64,000 bases of DNA from Microcoleus sp. AS-A8 (lineage in GTDB: Bacteria; Cyanobacteriota; Cyanobacteriia; Cyanobacteriales; Coleofasciculaceae), in contig JAMPKV010000009.1 of the NCBI GenBank assembly GCA_039962225.1, forward strand, positions 289,066 to 353,065, read 5' to 3'. The position numbers and the translations under genes were made by a program. A model generated the notes under the pieces. It ran no database searches. It worked only from the letters and a program-made list of their open reading frames with translations, and had not been told where the DNA came from. This document shows, piece by piece, positions 35,770-45,999 of this stretch. How positions within the stretch are numbered: the stretch's first letter is position 1; the number at the start of each line of letters is the position of its first letter.

Positions 35770-37461
35770 TTATCTTTCTCGACCTTCATAAAAGGTCTGT
35801 ACCTTGCCATCTGGATTAAAAACTACACGGATTTTTGGGTTTCCTTCTCCCTGCACAGGAGACACAAACGATTCACCGGGCGTCGGTATATTCGTGCGGT
35901 TGACATTTTCTACCGCTGCGCTGTTAATCGGAATGATGCGCTCAACTGTACCATTTGGATTGAGGAAGACGTAATATTCCAGGATTTGAGTTAAGCCCGA
36001 AGGTGGTTGCCATCGCTGTTGGAGATAGTCTCTGACTTCTCCGACTTGAGGAATTCTGTCAAAGAGTGTATTTTTATCCCCCGTATCGGTTGGGGCAGAC
36101 GCCGATTGATTTGTCTCGGCTGTGGGAGAAGTGGTGCGGGTGGTAGCTGGAGGGCTGGACGGATTACCCGAATTAGAAGCCGTAGAGGAACTGGGATTAA
36201 GAGATGGCAAATCCGGTAGGGAGGGAGCTGTTTCCGGTACGCCCGGTTTAGTGGTTCGTGTGGGCGCTTGTGCAGGGGGAGCCTTGTCAGCTACAGGAGC
36301 AGAGGGGGAAGGAGAAGGGTTCCGCTTAGAAATCGCAACTGTAGGACTCGGAAGGATAGAACTAGGGCGATCGGCTGCTCCACCCGAAAAAACCGGGGTA
36401 TCCAGACGCTTGGGTGGGTTCGTTGCAGGTTCAGACGGATTAACACCAATAATGGTAGTTGGACGTTGATTTCCTAGAGAAGAATTCGTCGAACCTTGAT
36501 TCCCTAAGGGGAGATTGAGCGGTGAAGGCGTCGATGGAATATTGACACGAGAAGGGGGTGGCAGTATCGGTGCTGTAGACAGAGGAGATGGCACCGTTGG
36601 CGTTGGCAGAAGAGTAATGGGAGCCGTAGGTACTGGCGTTGCTGGGGTAGGGGGTGGTGTTGGACTCGATGGCTGACCTGCTGTTGTTGCAACAGGTTGG
36701 TTTTTCGGCTGATCGAAGTATTTCACCGTCGCCGCCGTGACTCCCACCGCTAACACGACAGCCGCTGCCGTACCCGCCCAGGTCGGTGGGGCTTTCTTCC
36801 AACTCAAAGGATTGAGCTTTGGCAAGGCTACCGCATCCGATGCATATTCATCCAATGCAGTTGCTAGATCGAATAGCTGGGTGACGCTCAGATTAACGAA
36901 AGGGCCGGATTCTTCGTTAGCCAAGTGACCCAGAATGAGGTGATGAGCGAGTAAGCCTTTGGGTTCAATGTAAATATCTGTAGCCAGAGATCGGGCTTTA
37001 AGCGATCGCCGTTTGGGGTTTCGCTGGAGGTTCGAGCCTAGTGCTGAATCGTTCAACTTACCGGGTTCTTGATAAAGGGAACGAGAGGCGTGAGCATCTG
37101 AGTTAATGACGCTAGAGGCGGGTGAAGCGAGGGAATCCTGGCTGAGAGTGTCATGAGGAGTTGAGCCACTACTCGCCCTTGGTGTTCCAGAGATGAGTAA
37201 CTCTTGCGTCGAAGATGATTCCAGGAAGTGCTGTACGTAGCTGTTCACGGCTTCACACAACATTTCTAGCTCTATCTCATCGCCTCGGATCGTCACCCGT
37301 TGGTCATCAGGCTGTCGCGGGTCATCAAAACGCAGCTCAAAGCGCAAATTCTTCAGTACAGACTGCCCGACAAATCGTGACAGGGGCGAAGTTTTTGCCG
37401 CGATTTCCAGGGTGCAGGTGGGGGGAGTATATCGTCGTAAGTTTGAATTTGATAGAGGCAT
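35770..37461 (-). CDS. DUF4335 family protein
   Basis: A 563-residue cyanobacterial protein. The N-terminal domain (MPLSNSNLRRYTPPTCTLEIAAKTSPLSRF...LRFELRFDDPR) is the DUF4335 pattern. A single hydrophobic helix (WAGTAAAVVLAVGVTAATV, about 228-247) is followed by about 200 residues rich in Pro, Ser and Thr and a C-terminal globular tail (QRWQPPSGLTQILEYYVFLNPNGTVERI...). It is likely anchored with a long extra-cytoplasmic linker. It follows the DUF3038 gene on the same strand, a usual cyanobacterial pairing; function unknown. Confidence 0.87.
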   Translation of the reverse strand: MPLSNSNLRRYTPPTCTLEIAAKTSPLSRFVGQSVLKNLRFELRFDDPRQPDDQRVTIRGDEIELEMLCEAVNSYVQHFLESSSTQELLISGTPRASSGSTPHDTLSQDSLASPASSVINSDAHASRSLYQEPGKLNDSALGSNLQRNPKRRSLKARSLATDIYIEPKGLLAHHLILGHLANEESGPFVNLSVTQLFDLATALDEYASDAVALPKLNPLSWKKAPPTWAGTAAAVVLAVGVTAATVKYFDQPKNQPVATTAGQPSSPTPPPTPATPVPTAPITLLPTPTVPSPLSTAPILPPPSRVNIPSTPSPLNLPLGNQGSTNSSLGNQRPTTIIGVNPSEPATNPPKRLDTPVFSGGAADRPSSILPSPTVAISKRNPSPSPSAPVADKAPPAQAPTRTTKPGVPETAPSLPDLPSLNPSSSTASNSGNPSSPPATTRTTSPTAETNQSASAPTDTGDKNTLFDRIPQVGEVRDYLQQRWQPPSGLTQILEYYVFLNPNGTVERIIPINSAAVENVNRTNIPTPGESFVSPVQGEGNPKIRVVFNPDGKVQTFYEGRER

Positions 37462-37638
37462 GAAATTAAAGACGTGTTGAGGTTTGAGTTAGGGGAGAGT
37501 GGTGTTAAGCGCAAGCCAACAGAATCGTTGTATTGTTTTTTTCATCCCCCACATATTGGCTTCGGAGTCTTTTGATATATAGTCCAAAATCCAAAATGAT
37601 ATAACTCCTCGCTCCTCACTTTTAGGGGCTAGAGGACT

Positions 37639-38277
37639 TCAGTCTCGCGCTCGATCCAGCAGTGCTAGCCAGAGGCGTCGGTGACCGTTGGGGCCGCTAT
37701 AGAACAGCAAATCGATCAGCAGTTTCAGAGCCAGTTGGGTCAACCGATCCGGCGATACATTTTCTCCTTGCTCCATGCGCTCCTGGTAGGTATTGCTAAA
37801 CGTATCGAGATAATCTCCTAATAGAGCCGCATGATGCGGTTCATTATTTTGTTCTGCCATTTGTTCCAAAAGCGAGACAGCACGACGGATTAACTCCTGA
37901 TGCTGTTTAGCTAGGTGGCAGATGATCAGAACCAGCGATCGCGCTTCTTCCACATCTAACTTTTTCCGCCCTCCTGAACTTTTTCGCAGGGGATTGGACT
38001 GCCGCAGACGCCATAAACCCACCCGATCCGACACCATTGACTCTAAATTTAAGTCAGATGCTGCCTGGAGCATTGCCTCAGAACCAATGTCAGCTAAGGC
38101 TTCTAGCGCTAGTAAGATCAAATCTAGCTGGGTTTTGATATTATCCAGCTCCAATGGGTCTGGCGCTTGACCCAGAGGTAATTCCTCCCAAGGGGGAGAT
38201 GGTGGCGGCGTCTTCGCGGTAGAGCGCATAGCTTTAGAGTAGGTGACCAATTTAGGGTTGGCGGTTGCAGTTACCAA
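37639..38277 (-). CDS. DUF3038 family protein
   Basis: A 212-residue soluble, mostly helical protein (LELDNIKTQLDLILLALEALADIGSEAML, RVGLWRLRQSNPLRKSSGGRKKLDVEEARSLVLIICHLAKQ) matching DUF3038. Partner of the DUF4335 gene 177 bp downstream. Function unknown. A later Met (MRSTAKT) is an alternative start. Confidence 0.87.
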   Translation of the reverse strand: MVTATANPKLVTYSKAMRSTAKTPPPSPPWEELPLGQAPDPLELDNIKTQLDLILLALEALADIGSEAMLQAASDLNLESMVSDRVGLWRLRQSNPLRKSSGGRKKLDVEEARSLVLIICHLAKQHQELIRRAVSLLEQMAEQNNEPHHAALLGDYLDTFSNTYQERMEQGENVSPDRLTQLALKLLIDLLFYSGPNGHRRLWLALLDRARD

Positions 38278-38410
38278 TCTTGAAACACGACTACCAGAGT
38301 TTACGGCAAGTTTCCAGGCGCATAGTGATAGTGTTGAAAGTTTTGTCGTTTTAGTTAATGATTCTTAACTTAGTCATGGGTAATCGGCTGTTTTAAACCC
38401 ATTACCCACA

Positions 38411-40948
38411 CTATTTAAGGTAAGCCAGTGTGACACCCGTACCGCCCTCCGCTTGTTCAGCTAACTCAAACCGCTCAACCAGGGGATGCCGCTCCAGGAA
38501 GGCATGAACCCCTTGGCGTAGCTTTCCCGTTCCTTTTCCGTGAATAATCCACAGGGTGCCCAATTGGGTCGCGGCGGAAATCGCTTGCTCCAAGTCAAAC
38601 TCGGCATCTGCTACATGCTTGCCCCGAATATCAATCGTATTTTTAGCTGTTCGGACAACTGGAGACGGTGGCGACGCTACAGCAGGGGCCGGTGCTGGGG
38701 CTGGTTTCTGTTTGACGGGCATCTCGGCTTTTTGCCCATCAAGAGATTCTACATCCGAAAGCAGCACGGTCATTTTCATCAAGCCAAAGCGCACCGTGAG
38801 TTCACCATCCTCATCCGGGGCACTCAGTACCTCAGCCGTCTGATTTAAGCGAGGAATACGGATGCGATCGCCTACTTTGGGTCTAAAGCTAGGTTTCTCT
38901 TTAGCAGGCGGCTTTGCCGGGAGACGGCGTTGGGCAATTTCTTGGAGAGCGTCGGTTGCTTTTTGGGCATTTTGAGCGCTTTTCGGCCCTTGCTGCAACG
39001 TCCGAATCACTTGGGCGATTTCTTCCTTGGCTTGGATCAGCGCTTCCTGTACAGCGCGTTCCTGAGACAGCTTCAACGTCCGTTCCCGCTCATTTAACAG
39101 CCTTGCCCGATCTGATACCTCTTGATGCAGGCGTTCTGCCTGTTGGAGTAACTGGGTTGCCTCTTTTGCCTTCGTTTCCTGACGACGCCGTTGGGCTTCT
39201 AAACCCGCAATCACTTGGTTGATATCTTCAGATGCACCGCCGATTAGCGTTTGAGCCTGATCAACCACGTTGGCATTTAACCCCAAACGTCGTGCCACCG
39301 ACAGCGCGTTAGAACGCCCTGGAATACCCCAAAGTAACCTATAAGTGGGTTGGAGAGTACTATCATCAAACTCAACCGAAGCATTCTCAAATCGCTCATC
39401 TTGATATTTCAGCGCCTTGAGTTCGCCATAGTGAGTCGTGGCAACGGTTAACTGCGCTGCATCTGCTAAGTGTTGCAACAGAGCGATTGCCAAAGCACTC
39501 CCCTCCGCCGGATCAGTTCCCGCACCGACTTCATCCAACAATACTAAAGAGGGACTAGGGAGTGGGGTTGAAGGGTTTTCGGGGGTTGAAGGTTGAAGAA
39601 GGTTAGAAGTTTGTGCATCGTCTTGCCAACTTTCAACCTGGGCTATGTCCTCGGATGAGTTTTGGCGCTGCGCTAACAATGTGTCAACCTTCAACGCTTC
39701 CGCGTCCCCGCTGATTCCCTCAAGAATGCGACTGATTCGGCGAATGTGACCCGAAAAAGTTGATAAACTCTGCTCGATAGACTGTTCATCCCCAATATCG
39801 GCTAATACCTGCTCAAACCAAGGCAGTTCCACCGGTTCTCTGGCTGGGACGAATAGACCGACCTTGGCCATCAGTGCTGCCAAGCCCAGGGTTTTCAAAG
39901 TGACTGTTTTACCCCCCGTATTGGGGCCAGTAATCGCCACTACTCGAATGGATGGCTGAATCTGCACGTTAATCGGGACAACGGGTGTACCCTGTTCGTG
40001 CTGCTGCTGCCAGACTAACAACGGATGTCGGAGTTCGCGCAGCGTAATAATTTCTCCAGCCTGACGGTCAATAAATCGGGGTGGATTGGCTTGTAACCAC
40101 AAGCTATACCGTGCTTTTGCCGTTGCCAGATCCAGCGCTGTTGCCACGGCTAACAACTTTTCTAAGTCGGGCTTAACGGCTGCCACCTGCTGTGTCAGAG
40201 CACGCAGGATCGCTTCTTCTTCGGTTTGCTCTTGACGCCGATGGATTCTAAGCTGATTCGAGAGTCCGACAATCGCATTGGGTTCAATATAAACCGTAGC
40301 ACCCGTGCTGGAGGTATCGTGCACAATACCGGGAATCGCATCTTTCTGGGGTGCTTTGACCGGGATAACAAAGCGATCGCCTCTTTGGGTAATTACCTGT
40401 TGCTGAACGGCACCACCTTGACGCTGCAAAATCCCCTGAAGAACTTGATAAATTCGGTCGCGCAAGGATTTAAGCTTGAGCCGTATTCCCGCCAACTTGG
40501 GGCTGGCTCGATCCGCTACATCGCCTCGTTCATCGATGCTGTGGTGGATTTCTTGCTCCAGTTCTGGATAAGTTCGCACCTCTGCCACCAACTCACTAAG
40601 GATGGGCACGTCTTCTTGGTCGTCAATCATACGACGCAAGCGACGCACGCCAGCCAGTGTAGTGGCGATCGCTAACAGTTCCTCTCCTGACAAAAGTCCT
40701 TGAAGTTCTGCTCTCTCCAACGACTCGCCAATATCCTGGATTCCCTCAAAGGACAACCCACTGGTTAACCGTGCCTCTAATTGGTAAACTTCCTTCGTCT
40801 GAGCCAGTAAGCACAGGCTCTCAGACGGTGTAGCTGGTGGTTGGAGATGAAAAGCTGCGATCGCTCCCAGCTTTGTCGCCGCAAATGTAGCCAGATGCTG
40901 GCACAAGCGTGACCATTCTAGTAGTTGTAAGGTTTCAGATTGAATCAA
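38411..40948 (-). CDS. mutS2: Endonuclease MutS2
   Basis: An 845-residue MutS2. Walker A AITGPNTGGKTVTLKTLGLAALMAKVG (about 335-342), Walker B LVLLDEVGAGTDPAEGSALA, a coiled-coil arm (about 580-680) and the C-terminal Smr nuclease domain (IDIRGKHVADAEFDLEQ...LWIIHGKGTGKLRQGV, about 765-845). MutS2 acts on branched DNA or, in other bacteria, on stalled ribosomes. Residues about 417-468 are a low-complexity insertion just before Walker B, encoded by GTTGAAG-type repeats also found between genes. Confidence 0.94.
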   Translation of the reverse strand: MIQSETLQLLEWSRLCQHLATFAATKLGAIAAFHLQPPATPSESLCLLAQTKEVYQLEARLTSGLSFEGIQDIGESLERAELQGLLSGEELLAIATTLAGVRRLRRMIDDQEDVPILSELVAEVRTYPELEQEIHHSIDERGDVADRASPKLAGIRLKLKSLRDRIYQVLQGILQRQGGAVQQQVITQRGDRFVIPVKAPQKDAIPGIVHDTSSTGATVYIEPNAIVGLSNQLRIHRRQEQTEEEAILRALTQQVAAVKPDLEKLLAVATALDLATAKARYSLWLQANPPRFIDRQAGEIITLRELRHPLLVWQQQHEQGTPVVPINVQIQPSIRVVAITGPNTGGKTVTLKTLGLAALMAKVGLFVPAREPVELPWFEQVLADIGDEQSIEQSLSTFSGHIRRISRILEGISGDAEALKVDTLLAQRQNSSEDIAQVESWQDDAQTSNLLQPSTPENPSTPLPSPSLVLLDEVGAGTDPAEGSALAIALLQHLADAAQLTVATTHYGELKALKYQDERFENASVEFDDSTLQPTYRLLWGIPGRSNALSVARRLGLNANVVDQAQTLIGGASEDINQVIAGLEAQRRRQETKAKEATQLLQQAERLHQEVSDRARLLNERERTLKLSQERAVQEALIQAKEEIAQVIRTLQQGPKSAQNAQKATDALQEIAQRRLPAKPPAKEKPSFRPKVGDRIRIPRLNQTAEVLSAPDEDGELTVRFGLMKMTVLLSDVESLDGQKAEMPVKQKPAPAPAPAVASPPSPVVRTAKNTIDIRGKHVADAEFDLEQAISAATQLGTLWIIHGKGTGKLRQGVHAFLERHPLVERFELAEQAEGGTGVTLAYLK

Positions 40949-41061
40949 ATTGAATCAAAAATTTCAGATTTTAAAGCTTTCCCTAACGTCATTATGGGAC
41001 AATTTTCCAATTCGCCGCGAGTGGGATTAACCGTAATGTTCCTTTTCTCACTTCCCCACCC

Positions 41062-41089
41062 TCATCCTCATCCTCATCCTCATCCTCGT
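41062..41089. repeat. Hexanucleotide repeat CTCATC
   Basis: About four and a half copies of CTCATC, followed at 41084-41100 by CCTCGTATGAGTTCCGG, the reverse complement of a 17-mer also present at 59339 and 60938. Confidence 0.75.
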
Positions 41090-41171
41090 ATGAGTTCCGG
41101 CCCTACTCCTCCTTACTCCTGTTGTGAGGAGGGATTGACTATCTTTAAGTTTCCATCACCGCCAAAAATGG

Positions 41172-41381
41172 CTAAGCCTGCAAATTGTCATGCGGTGGTA
41201 AACAACTGTTGATCACCCAACCGGCCTCTTCCCAAGGTTCCAGCGGCACAATTGAGTAGCGAGCCACAGTCTCCTCAATTTGTTTAATCTCGTCAGCGGC
41301 GACTGCCTTAAATATCTCATCTAATGCTTCCCTGTCTTGAGCCGTCAGGGGAATGCTTAGACTCGCCGAATTGCTATCCAT
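41172..41381 (-). CDS. Small hypothetical protein, 69 residues
   Basis: An acidic soluble protein (IPLTAQDREALDEIFKAVAADEIKQIEETVARYSIVPLEPWEEAGWVINSC). The amphipathic helical pattern and codon use favour a real gene. Not recognised. Ribosome binding site is weak (AGAAAA before ATG). Confidence 0.55.
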   Translation of the reverse strand: MDSNSASLSIPLTAQDREALDEIFKAVAADEIKQIEETVARYSIVPLEPWEEAGWVINSCLPPHDNLQA

Positions 41382-41530
41382 TTTTTCTAGGCTTAATTAA
41401 TGTATTTGTGTCTTATGGACGGTTAACCTTTAAGAATTATTACAAATATTGACAGAGCCGCCTCCTTCACTCTACTGAGATTCACGCTTCAGCGATTCCG
41501 ACTCTAGAAGGAGGAAATGCATAGAAAATG

Positions 41531-41555
41531 TTTTTCGGCAAGAGTTTGCCAAAAA
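41531..41555. terminator. Terminator-like hairpin in the 41382-41817 gap
   Basis: GGCAA and TTGCC arms flanked by T5 on the left and A5 on the right form a compact stem. It could end transcription on either strand. A GGAGG stands just upstream at 41511-41516 before very short frames only. The rest of the 436-base gap shows nothing. Confidence 0.45.
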
Positions 41556-41817
41556 TAATCAAGCGTAGCGCACCAGCAGAGCTTTTCACTACCGTGGGCA
41601 ATTGCTACAAGCCTTAGTACTTTACTTTGCTACTGCGGCACCATTCACACTGATGCGCTTAACTCATCCAATTACTAGCTTGCCAAGTTATAGCTGTTGT
41701 GTGTAAATTTTGTGAAATTAGTGTACGAGTCACTCAATAATTGAAATTTGGAACTCGTTGCGCTGGCAACAAAGTAACCTGTTTAGCTCTCTTTTTTATA
41801 GCCAAAAATTACTTTAA

Positions 41818-43101
41818 TTAAAAACTATGTTTGGCCTCAATTAATTCTTGATAAATGCCGACAATCTTTTGAGCCTTTCGTTCCCATTCGAAGTCTTGAA
41901 CCCTTTCAACAGCTTTGATTGACATGGTTTTCCGAAGCGGCTCATCTTTGACCAGCAACTTAATTTTATCCGTAACTTCTTGTACTAGGTATTCCCTCGA
42001 AATAGGGTCTATCTTAAAACCCGTTTCTTCGGTGACATATTCCGCAATTCCGCCATTGTTAGCCACTATGCAGGGAAGCCCACAAGCCATTGCTTCCAAC
42101 ACCACAGCCCCCCCAAATTCTCGAATTGAAGGGAAGCAAAAGATATCGGATTGGCTGTAATATTCGAGGGTTTGTTGTTGATTAATCCAGCCGACAAAAC
42201 TAACTGTCTGGCCTAAATTCAACTCCTGGACTTGTTTTTCGAGATTAGCTCTTTCCGAGCCGTCACCGACGATTGAAAGAGAAATTTTGTCTTGAATTTC
42301 TTTGTCTAAGTGACTAATTGCTTCAATAACAACATCCGCACATTTATAAGGAACTAATCTTCCCACAAAAAGCAACTTAACTTTGCTGCCATCACTTGCA
42401 TTCTTAGCCCGACTTAAAAAATCTTTGGAGATGCCGTTCTCATAGAAGAGTTCAGTTTTATCATTCGGAATTGCAAACATCTCTTTCAACATTTGCAATG
42501 TATAGGCTGAACCCACTAAAATTTTATCAGCTTTTTTGTAAGTCTCTACATACCCTGGTATTAATGAGCGTCCCAAGGTTCTCAAAAAATTTAAGTTCGC
42601 TGATTCCTGCTTGGCTGTTTCTTTAAATCCACTTGGGAAAGGAAGCCCTCCATTCACAGGCCCAAGCAGAAAAGGAGTTTTTGTACACGCCTTAACGACT
42701 TTATGAGGGTATCTCGGCATCATCGGAGTTAAGGCATGAACGATATCATAATCTCCGTTCAATATTGACTGTTTAAATTGCTGGTATACCTTATTATCAA
42801 ATTCTCCGTAAATGGGATAGGTCAAAGTATGATATAAAGGCCAGTTAATTCGTCCTTTCGTCGCAAACCCCTCTACGAAATTATAGTACTTGGTATTAAA
42901 CTCACCTTGGGGAATATAAATAACTTTTTTGTGATCTGTTTTTGTTTCAAAGGCATCCCTATTCCTTTCATGAGTAACAAGGGTTACATCAACAATGCGA
43001 TCGATTTCTTTAAATAAGTTATAAGCGACAAAGGGGACAGAAGGAAAAGTAGGGTTGCATTGCTCTACAACCATTAAAACTTTTATTTTTTTGTGATCCA
43101 T
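41818..43101 (-). CDS. Family 4 glycosyltransferase
   Basis: A 427-residue GT-B enzyme. N-terminal acceptor domain (VLMVVEQCNPTFPSVPFVAYNLF), donor-binding half with VKLLFVGRLVPYKCADVVIEAI, SDIFCFPSIREFGGAVVLEAMACGLPCIVANNGGIAEYV (the ExxxxxxxE-type motif). It transfers a sugar from a nucleotide donor, probably in exopolysaccharide or lipid glycan synthesis. It stands alone between large non-coding gaps and is rather AT-rich with Lys/Asn/Ile codons, which may point to acquisition. Confidence 0.88.
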   Translation of the reverse strand: MDHKKIKVLMVVEQCNPTFPSVPFVAYNLFKEIDRIVDVTLVTHERNRDAFETKTDHKKVIYIPQGEFNTKYYNFVEGFATKGRINWPLYHTLTYPIYGEFDNKVYQQFKQSILNGDYDIVHALTPMMPRYPHKVVKACTKTPFLLGPVNGGLPFPSGFKETAKQESANLNFLRTLGRSLIPGYVETYKKADKILVGSAYTLQMLKEMFAIPNDKTELFYENGISKDFLSRAKNASDGSKVKLLFVGRLVPYKCADVVIEAISHLDKEIQDKISLSIVGDGSERANLEKQVQELNLGQTVSFVGWINQQQTLEYYSQSDIFCFPSIREFGGAVVLEAMACGLPCIVANNGGIAEYVTEETGFKIDPISREYLVQEVTDKIKLLVKDEPLRKTMSIKAVERVQDFEWERKAQKIVGIYQELIEAKHSF

Positions 43102-43316
43102 GGATTTTTTCTCCCAAACTGACTGAATCTACAGCAGATTAGCTTGTTCGATATAAGCTAAGGACTTTGATAAATTAATCGTTATTATTACTACATCTGC
43201 TTTAGTACTGAATCCGCATTTTTTACAAAATACTAAAGCCCAAATAATAGTTGCGGTAAAATACAACCCGCCTCTAGTTATACACAAAAATTAAGTTTTG
43301 TCAATATAACTTTAAA

Positions 43317-43454
43317 TCACTGAACCCCTTTAGAGCTCAACCGTTGAAAGCACTCAACCGTCCCTGTAGGCAAACTCGGTTCAACTTCAGCTAGAAAATC
43401 AAGTTGAGATTCTGGACTAGGAGCCGTTGGAGTATCCGTTGTTAGCGATCGCAA
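43317..43454 (-). other. Short coding-like remnant
   Basis: On the minus strand a 45-codon open frame with protein-like content (PESQLDFLAEVEPSLPTGTVECF) ends in TGA. Only a TTG at 43454 could start it. It may be the C-terminal end of a lost gene. The wider gap 43102-44255 (1154 bases) is otherwise AT-rich with two HIP1 sites (43446, 43541). Confidence 0.25.
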
Positions 43455-43764
43455 GACTCACTATGGATGCGTATCGGCTCATAATTCTTTTCAGCTTTAC
43501 TTTTTGATCATTTTTTCAAACGTTAATCTGCTCTTGGTGAGCGATCGCCCCATTCTGTTTCTAGGTTGCACCGTTACAGGGGTGAATCTGCCCTAGCCTC
43601 CCAGGATAAAACCCCTGCTTGTCTCCTTCCCGCCAGGGAAACTCGAACTCATAGGAAGAGGACTCAAGCAGAGTCAGGAAAGAATCTCTAGTTTGATAAT
43701 GACAAAAGAATCTTAATAATAGGCTCTACTCAGGCACTGTGCGTCTTAGATGGAGTAATGAATC

Positions 43765-43962
43765 ATGCGTTTGACTTTTCTGGATATCCCCAGTGACAAG
43801 TCCTGCTTCCACTTGGTAGAATTAGAGACTCATCAATTTATATCCCGAATATTTCAAAACTTCAGCAATCCACGCCCTCAAGATTGCAACCTTCAAGCGT
43901 GTAGTTGCTGTTGTTTCACCTTTTTATTTCCTTTTTCCTTGTTGACGAAGTATTATTTTTGA
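43765..43962 (+). CDS. Possible small Cys-rich peptide, 65 residues
   Basis: A 65-codon frame beginning behind GGAG (43750) at reasonable spacing, with a TTGATA...TAATAA promoter-like pair at about 43696-43722. The C-terminal half has a CSCCC cluster followed by a hydrophobic end (FTFLFPFSLLTKYYF). It is not recognised and may be spurious. Confidence 0.25.
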   Translation: MRLTFLDIPSDKSCFHLVELETHQFISRIFQNFSNPRPQDCNLQACSCCCFTFLFPFSLLTKYYF

Positions 43963-44255
43963 CCTAGCTTTGATATATTCACGTTTTTCTTTAAGGCGCT
44001 AATCCCTAAGAGAGTAATTATCTAAGAATCGCAACAATTACTCACCCGGCGTCTGAATTAAGAACTGTAAGTAAACGTCCTTAAGGGTCGCTAAACTTTA
44101 GTCAAAAACCAACAACTATTAATCTCCTCAAATAAGCCTTAATTATCAAAAGGTCAAATCTGGTTCTGGGAAAGAAGGGCCCACAGATACCTTTACCTTG
44201 TTTTCAGTTTTCACGCCAACTTAATTCCAACATTGTTCGTAAAGGGAGTACTCAG

Positions 44256-45923
44256 ATGAATAGCAAAACTCAGGAACGAGAGTCCCTAGCTCTGAAAAAC
44301 CTGAATGGGGTTTATCAAAACTCTTCCCAGGACAGGAATCAAAGTAATGGAAAGACTTCTGGGCTAGAGTCCCTCGGCCTGAAAAACTTAGGTCAGGTTT
44401 ATTGGAACCTAGCAGTGCCTCAACTTATAGAGCATTCAATAGTACGTCAAGAAGGGATTCTAGCGAGTAATGGCGCTCTTTGTGTCAACACAGGCAAATA
44501 TACAGGTCGCTCCCCTAAAGATAAATTCATCGTTGATGAACCGAGTATTCATGACGAAATCGATTGGAACACAGTTAACGTTCCGATTGCGACCGAAAAA
44601 TTTGACTTACTCTACAAACGAATGCTGGCTTATGTACAGGGAAAAAACCTGTATGTATTTGATGGTTATGTGGGTGCCGATCCAAATTATCAGCTCAGTG
44701 TCCGAGTCATTAATGAACTAGCCTCTCACAATTTATTTGTCCATCAAATGTTCCTCAGACCAACCGCAGAGGAACTGAAAACTCATCACCCTGACTTCAC
44801 AGTAATTTCCGTTTCAGGTTTCCAGGGTGACCCAGATATTGATGGCATCAATAGTGAAGCCTTTATTGTACTCAGCTTTGAAAAAAGGCTGGTTCTGATT
44901 GGTGGTACTCACTATGCCGGTGAAATGAAAAAATCCGTATTCTCCTTCATGAACTACATCATGACGAAACGGAATGTTTTACCGATGCACTGCTCCGCCA
45001 ACATGGATCAAGATGGTAACACAGCTCTATTTTTTGGACTTTCTGGCACAGGTAAAACGACACTATCTGCCGACCCCATCCGGCATTTAATTGGAGATGA
45101 CGAACATGGATGGTCAGACCTTGGCACCTTCAATTTTGAGGGAGGATGTTATGCCAAGACCATTCGCCTATCCAAGGAAAATGAACCTCAGATTTGGGAA
45201 GCCATTCGCTTTGGCGCAATGCTGGAAAACGTGGTTCTGGATGAAAATACCCGTGTGCCCGATTATGACGATGGCAGCTTAACGGAAAATACCAGAGTCG
45301 CCTATCCGGTGGAACATATTCCCGATTGCGTAATTCCTGGTATCGGTGGTCATCCCAAGACCGTTATTTTCCTAACCGCTGATGCATTTGGGGTGTTGCC
45401 GCCCATTGCCAAACTAACCCATCACCAAGCCATCTATCACTTCATGTCGGGCTATACCAGTAAGGTAGCAGGCACAGAGCGCGGCATTACTGAGCCACAG
45501 GTCACATTCTCAGCCTGTTTTGGTCAGCCGTTCCTACCGTTATCTGCGACGATCTACGGTAAGATGTTGTATGAAAAGCTGGTTAAGTTCGATGCTACGG
45601 TGTACTTAGTCAATACCGGTTGGACAGGTGGCCCTTATGGCATCGGCTCACGCATCAAGCTGCCACTGACTCGCGCCATGATATCAGCCGCTCTCAGTGG
45701 CGAGTTGGAGCGCGTCGCCTTCCATCACCATCCGATCTTCAAAATCTTGGTACCCGAATCCGTTCCTGGGGTTGATCGTGACATTTTAGACCCTCAGAAG
45801 ACTTGGAGCGATCCGGCGGCCTATGAGCAACAAGCCAAAGCTCTCGCCAAGCGGTTTGGGGAAAACTTTAAGCAGTTTCATCAGGCTCCCTTGGAGATTT
45901 TGCAAGCGGCTCCCGTGTGTTAA
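44256..45923 (+). CDS. pckA: ATP-dependent phosphoenolpyruvate carboxykinase
   Basis: A 555-residue PEPCK(ATP) catalysing oxaloacetate + ATP to PEP + CO2 + ADP. Substrate and nucleotide motifs: [30 protein letters not shown], kinase-1a [14 protein letters not shown], and [17 protein letters not shown]. The N-terminus is longer than usual by about 28 residues because [12 protein letters not shown] is preceded by a degenerate second copy ([12 protein letters not shown]). ATG 44256 follows AAGGGAG. It has a 290-base leader region without features. Confidence 0.95.
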   Translation: MNSKTQERESLALKNLNGVYQNSSQDRNQSNGKTSGLESLGLKNLGQVYWNLAVPQLIEHSIVRQEGILASNGALCVNTGKYTGRSPKDKFIVDEPSIHDEIDWNTVNVPIATEKFDLLYKRMLAYVQGKNLYVFDGYVGADPNYQLSVRVINELASHNLFVHQMFLRPTAEELKTHHPDFTVISVSGFQGDPDIDGINSEAFIVLSFEKRLVLIGGTHYAGEMKKSVFSFMNYIMTKRNVLPMHCSANMDQDGNTALFFGLSGTGKTTLSADPIRHLIGDDEHGWSDLGTFNFEGGCYAKTIRLSKENEPQIWEAIRFGAMLENVVLDENTRVPDYDDGSLTENTRVAYPVEHIPDCVIPGIGGHPKTVIFLTADAFGVLPPIAKLTHHQAIYHFMSGYTSKVAGTERGITEPQVTFSACFGQPFLPLSATIYGKMLYEKLVKFDATVYLVNTGWTGGPYGIGSRIKLPLTRAMISAALSGELERVAFHHHPIFKILVPESVPGVDRDILDPQKTWSDPAAYEQQAKALAKRFGENFKQFHQAPLEILQAAPVC

Positions 45924-45968
45924 TTACGGTTGAGTTTGAGATACAGGTTCTCAAATACTAAGTTTGAT

Positions 45969-45993
45969 GTAGGGTGGGCAAAGCTCACCCTAC
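45969..45993. repeat. Interspersed cyanobacterial palindrome, copy 2
   Basis: A perfect-arm palindrome GTAGGGTGGGC...GCTCACCCTAC with a 3-base centre, matching the copy at 5327-5349. It lies between the convergent pckA and 33-residue peptide genes and could terminate both. Confidence 0.8.
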
Positions 45994-45999
45994 AATGTG

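Noticed and set aside
40940..41212. 90-residue plus-strand open frame
   Set aside because: It runs across the CTCATC hexamer repeat (His-Pro repeats) and overlaps the starts/ends of two minus-strand genes; composition is not protein-like.
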